DNA of 27,669 bases. It comes from Parachlorella kessleri (Eukaryota; Chlorophyta; Trebouxiophyceae; Chlorellales; Chlorellaceae). Positions 25,701-27,669 of the stretch are shown piece by piece. The notes below the pieces were generated by a model that was not told where the DNA came from, did no database searches, and saw nothing but the letters and a program-made list of their open reading frames with translations. Each line of letters starts with the position of its first letter. Position 1 is the first letter of the stretch. Made by a program: the position numbers and the translations under genes. Where the stretch lies: NCBI GenBank assembly GCA_001598975.1, contig BBXU01001104.1:1-27669 (forward strand). The letters run 5' to 3'.

Positions 25701-27661
25701 CTACTTTGTCAACCCCCTGCCCATCAGGTAGTCTGCCAGCTGTAGCCAGGGCTGGGCCAGAAGCTTGCACAGCAGGCCGCCTTGCTGTCGTCTGCTGCTG
25801 GCGTGGCTGACGTAGACACCCAGTGAGCGTGCCTCACGTGAAAGTGTGTGTGTCTGCTTCACCTACCTGCGCAGAACTACGCCCCACGAGGGCACCACCT
25901 TTGCGGGCCTGGCCCGCCAGGTGGCGCGGTCGCTGGGGGAGGCGCTGGCGCACTCGGCGCTGCCGCTGCAGCAGGTGCTGGAGGCGGCGGCGGTGCCGCG
26001 CCTGCCCGGGGTCAACCCGCTCTTCCAGGTGTGTGAGGGGGTGGGGTGGGGTGGTGGGTGGGTGGTGGGTGGGTGGTGGTAGGCGGGTGCATGTCGTGGT
26101 ATGCATAAGAGGGCGGGGAGCCGCCATGTGCGAAAGAGAGGGGTGTGGCTGCTGGCTGCCTGGGCGTGGAGGGGGTGCACTTGTGTGATATGGGAGGGGG
26201 AGAGGAGGGGGCAAAGTGCACGGCGCCTGCGGGGGGCAATTATTTATACACGTCCCGACGGGAGTGTCCAGCAGATTTTGCTGGCCTAGGGGTCTCGAGC
26301 CTGGCTAGTGCCGGTTCCCCCGGACACCCAGAGCCTGATCCCAACGCTCGTAGCACGTGATGTGCTGCTGGCGATGGAATGGCCGCCAGGGCCCGCGTGG
26401 TTGCACTGATAAACGGCATGTTAGCTGGCCTCACCTTCATTTGCAGGTTTGCAGCGACACTGGCGATGCACCCCCCTTTGTTGTCATTGTTGTTGTTTGC
26501 GTGTGAGCAGGTGATGTTCCAGGCGTTTGGCGAGGGGGAGCTGACGCCGGTGGTTCAGCTGGAGGGGGTGCGGGCGAGCCCGCTGCCCGCGGAAGCCCTG
26601 GCTGATGCCGCCAAGGTCAAGTTTGAGCTCTACATACAGTGAGTGGCTGGCGGGTGGGCCCCGGGGCTTGAGTGGCACCTGGTAAGAGGTACCTACTTGT
26701 TTTAGATGCATGAGCGGGTAAGGGGAAGATGCTTTTCACTGCCCCGTGGGGCAGTTCCGCTCAGTGGAGTTGCCACTATTGGATTCTAAAGTTGCGGCGG
26801 GCTTGTGGTGTGTGCGTGGCCTGGGGCCAGGCCTGGGTGGGGAGCCTTCCTGCAGAACATGGGGGCCCTCGGACGGTGGCCCTGCAATCGGTACATGCAC
26901 CACCCAAGGGCGCCCAAGGAGGCTGTTGATGTAGCCTTCTCCATGCCTGCCCTCCTCGCAGGGTGGATGCCAAGGGCAGCCTTGAGGTGGAGTACATGGC
27001 GGAGCTGTTTGATGCCGCCACGGTGGAGGGGCTGGTGGGGAGCCTGAAGGTGGCCCTGGGCTGCGTCACCGCCAACCCAGGTGGGTGGGTATTTGCACCA
27101 TATTCGGGCCGCATAGCTGGGCCGGAGATTGCTGGGTGTGGGGAGTTGGTGGTGCTTCTGGGTGGCCGGAGCGTGGTGCAGGCCAGGTCTGCCCGGGCAT
27201 CGGTGTGCCTCTGGGCAGGGGATATGTTGTGTGTGCTTGTGTTGCTGGCATATTTGGGCCAGACGCTGCGCTGCATGGTCCAGGTAACCTCGCAGGCCCC
27301 CTGCTGCTCTCTGGTGCAAGTGCCGGTGTTGTGTTCTCATTATGGTTCATGTTGTTGCTTTCCCTGGTATGTTGTTTTGCTGTGGTGATTGTTGTTGCCC
27401 TGCTGGACAAGGTGCCCGCCACCATACTGCCCTGCATGACCGCGGCTGACTCTCCATCTTGCAGAGGTGCCCGCTGCCGATGTGCCCCTGCTGGGCGAGG
27501 GTGATGCGCGCGCTTTGCTGGCACGCTTTGCGTGGCGCGCCCCGCTGCGCCCCGAGTTCCTGTCGGGGCCCCTAGCACACCAGCTGTTCGAGGCGGCGGC
27601 CGCCGAGGAGCCCGCCGCCAAGTGCCTAGAGTACGAGGGGGCGGTGTTGACGTACCAGCAG
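18420..27661 (+). CDS. Multimodular non-ribosomal peptide synthetase, A-T-C-A... (17 exons visible, 3' end outside window)
   Basis: NRPSs assemble peptides without ribosomes: A domains activate amino acids as adenylates, T domains carry them on phosphopantetheine, and C domains form the peptide bond. Exons: 18420-19008, 19271-19366, 19675-20327, 20688-20747, 21102-21255, 21546-21709, 22077-22170, 22341-22444, 22790-23098, 23388-23693, 24016-24101, 24495-25302, 25609-25727, 25875-26028, 26511-26638, 26962-27080 and 27465-27661. They sum to exactly 1380 codons. Domains: A at about 15-672, T at 701-779, C at 808-1314, and the start of a second A from about 1350. No C domain precedes the first A, so the first module looks like a loading module. 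The intron at 22445-22789 is GC-AG; the others are GT-AG. Long low-complexity inserts occur in the A domain (303-425) and the C domain. The start at 18420 is provisional because a 5' exon may exist. The gene ends at a donor (CAG|gtgggt) at the window edge. The product is unknown. Confidence 0.92.
19896..20264 (+). repeat. CAG-rich stretch coding for a ~120-residue Gln-rich insert in the A domain
   Basis: The stretch is open throughout exon 3 and encodes runs of Gln with Arg, Gly and Ser, ending in an acidic Asp/Glu cluster (DDDEEED). It sits between the helix after [11 protein letters not shown] and the strand VRIVLVGGE, where family members have a short loop. It is therefore probably a surface-loop expansion that leaves the core fold intact. 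The copy number may vary between strains. Confidence 0.85.
22445..22789 (+). other. GC-AG intron in the NRPS gene, carrying a CTGC microsatellite
   Basis: The donor TTGCAG|GCAAGC and acceptor ctggtgcag|TTC join EEVLQ to [12 protein letters not shown], keeping the spacing between motifs A8 and A9-A10 expected of the family. No in-frame GT donor does the same. Confidence 0.7.
22745..22783 (+). repeat. (CTGC)n microsatellite next to a splice acceptor
   Basis: About 9.75 tandem CTGC units end six bases before the acceptor AG. It forms part of the pyrimidine-containing tract of the intron. Confidence 0.9.
22976..23502 (+). other. NRPS thiolation (peptidyl carrier) domain
   Basis: The carrier domain starts at [20 protein letters not shown] and contains [11 protein letters not shown]. 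This is the LGGxSL-type motif in which Ser739 (codon 23090-23092) would carry 4'-phosphopantetheine. It continues after an intron as [12 protein letters not shown], the third helix of the fold. A phosphopantetheinyl transferase must exist elsewhere in the genome. Confidence 0.88.
23303..23370 (+). repeat. C/A-rich low-complexity tract in an NRPS intron
   Basis: Irregular CCCACA and CACACA units lie just upstream of the acceptor at 23386-23387. This is a simple-sequence tract acting as the pyrimidine-rich region. Confidence 0.8.
23586..27080 (+). other. NRPS condensation domain
   Basis: Motifs in order: C1-like [12 protein letters not shown] with GQAYNM; C2 DRHEVLR; C3 [10 protein letters not shown] with the catalytic His950 of the HHxxxDG motif (here HHAVGDA); C4 [13 protein letters not shown]5 [12 protein letters not shown]7 [12 protein letters not shown]. 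The end is the usual [12 protein letters not shown] helix. A 68-residue Gly/Ala/Ser-rich insert (24796-24999) lies just before C4. Chirality class (LCL or DCL) cannot be assigned by eye; no epimerase domain is seen before it. Confidence 0.9.
26040..26081 (+). repeat. GGTGGGT-rich low-complexity tract in an NRPS intron
   Basis: Irregular repeats of GTGGG and GGTGGGTG start 11 nt after a splice donor. G-triplet motifs of this kind often lie near donors. Confidence 0.75.
27569..27661 (+). other. Start of a second NRPS adenylation domain (cut by window end)
   Basis: After the C-domain linker ([16 protein letters not shown], like the family PLLTEAER linker) comes [20 protein letters not shown] and then LTYQQ, the A1 motif. 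The exon ends at a clean donor at 27662, so the gene continues and has at least two modules. Confidence 0.85.
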
Positions 27662-27669
27662 GTGGGTTT

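Overview
The window is intron-rich, GC-rich nuclear DNA from a eukaryote, most probably a chlorophyte green alga of the Chlamydomonas/Haematococcus type. The evidence is many short exons split by 100-600 nt introns, acceptors of the form tgctgcag|, low-complexity Gln/Ala/Gly inserts inside conserved domains, and TGTAA motifs (the usual chlorophyte polyadenylation signal) 160-250 nt after three of the stop codons. The genus is inferred, not proven. Exons were worked out by hand from homology and splice phase; each complete model sums to a multiple of three.

Layout. (1) 553-1346, + strand: last three exons of a GPN-loop GTPase 2 (GPN2) gene that begins upstream of the window. (2) 1922-5512, +: seven-exon gene for a secreted-type leucine-rich-repeat protein with one transmembrane helix and a long low-complexity tail but no kinase. 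(3) 5513-7341: gene-poor stretch with a hairpin, a palindrome and a 34-bp direct repeat. (4) 10079-7342, - strand: eight-exon diacylglycerol acyltransferase type 2 (DGAT2), 376 aa. (5) 10080-10503: short divergent promoter region with TATA-like boxes facing both ways. (6) 10504-16465, +: family S10 serine carboxypeptidase with the whole catalytic triad. It has a tandemly duplicated exon cassette whose phases force exactly one copy to be used, and three GC-AG introns. (7) 16466-18052: no gene recognised. (8) 18420 (perhaps 18053) to the window end, +: a multi-exon, multi-domain non-ribosomal peptide synthetase (NRPS) in the order adenylation - thiolation - condensation - adenylation (start only), 1380 codons in the window and continuing beyond it.

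The main discovery is the NRPS. All core motifs needed for activity can be read across spliced exons: A1-A10, the phosphopantetheine serine of the carrier domain, and the HHxxxD motif of the condensation domain. Multimodular NRPSs are typical of bacteria and fungi and, as far as I know, uncommon in green algae. The introns, including one GC-AG intron, and the roughly 120-residue Gln-rich insert in the first adenylation domain show that it is a resident nuclear gene and not bacterial contamination. The gene starts with A-T, as a loading module does, and then begins an elongation module, so the product is expected to be a peptide of at least two residues. The neighbouring carboxypeptidase, DGAT2 and LRR genes do not form an obvious biosynthetic cluster, although a secreted carboxypeptidase next to an NRPS is worth noting.
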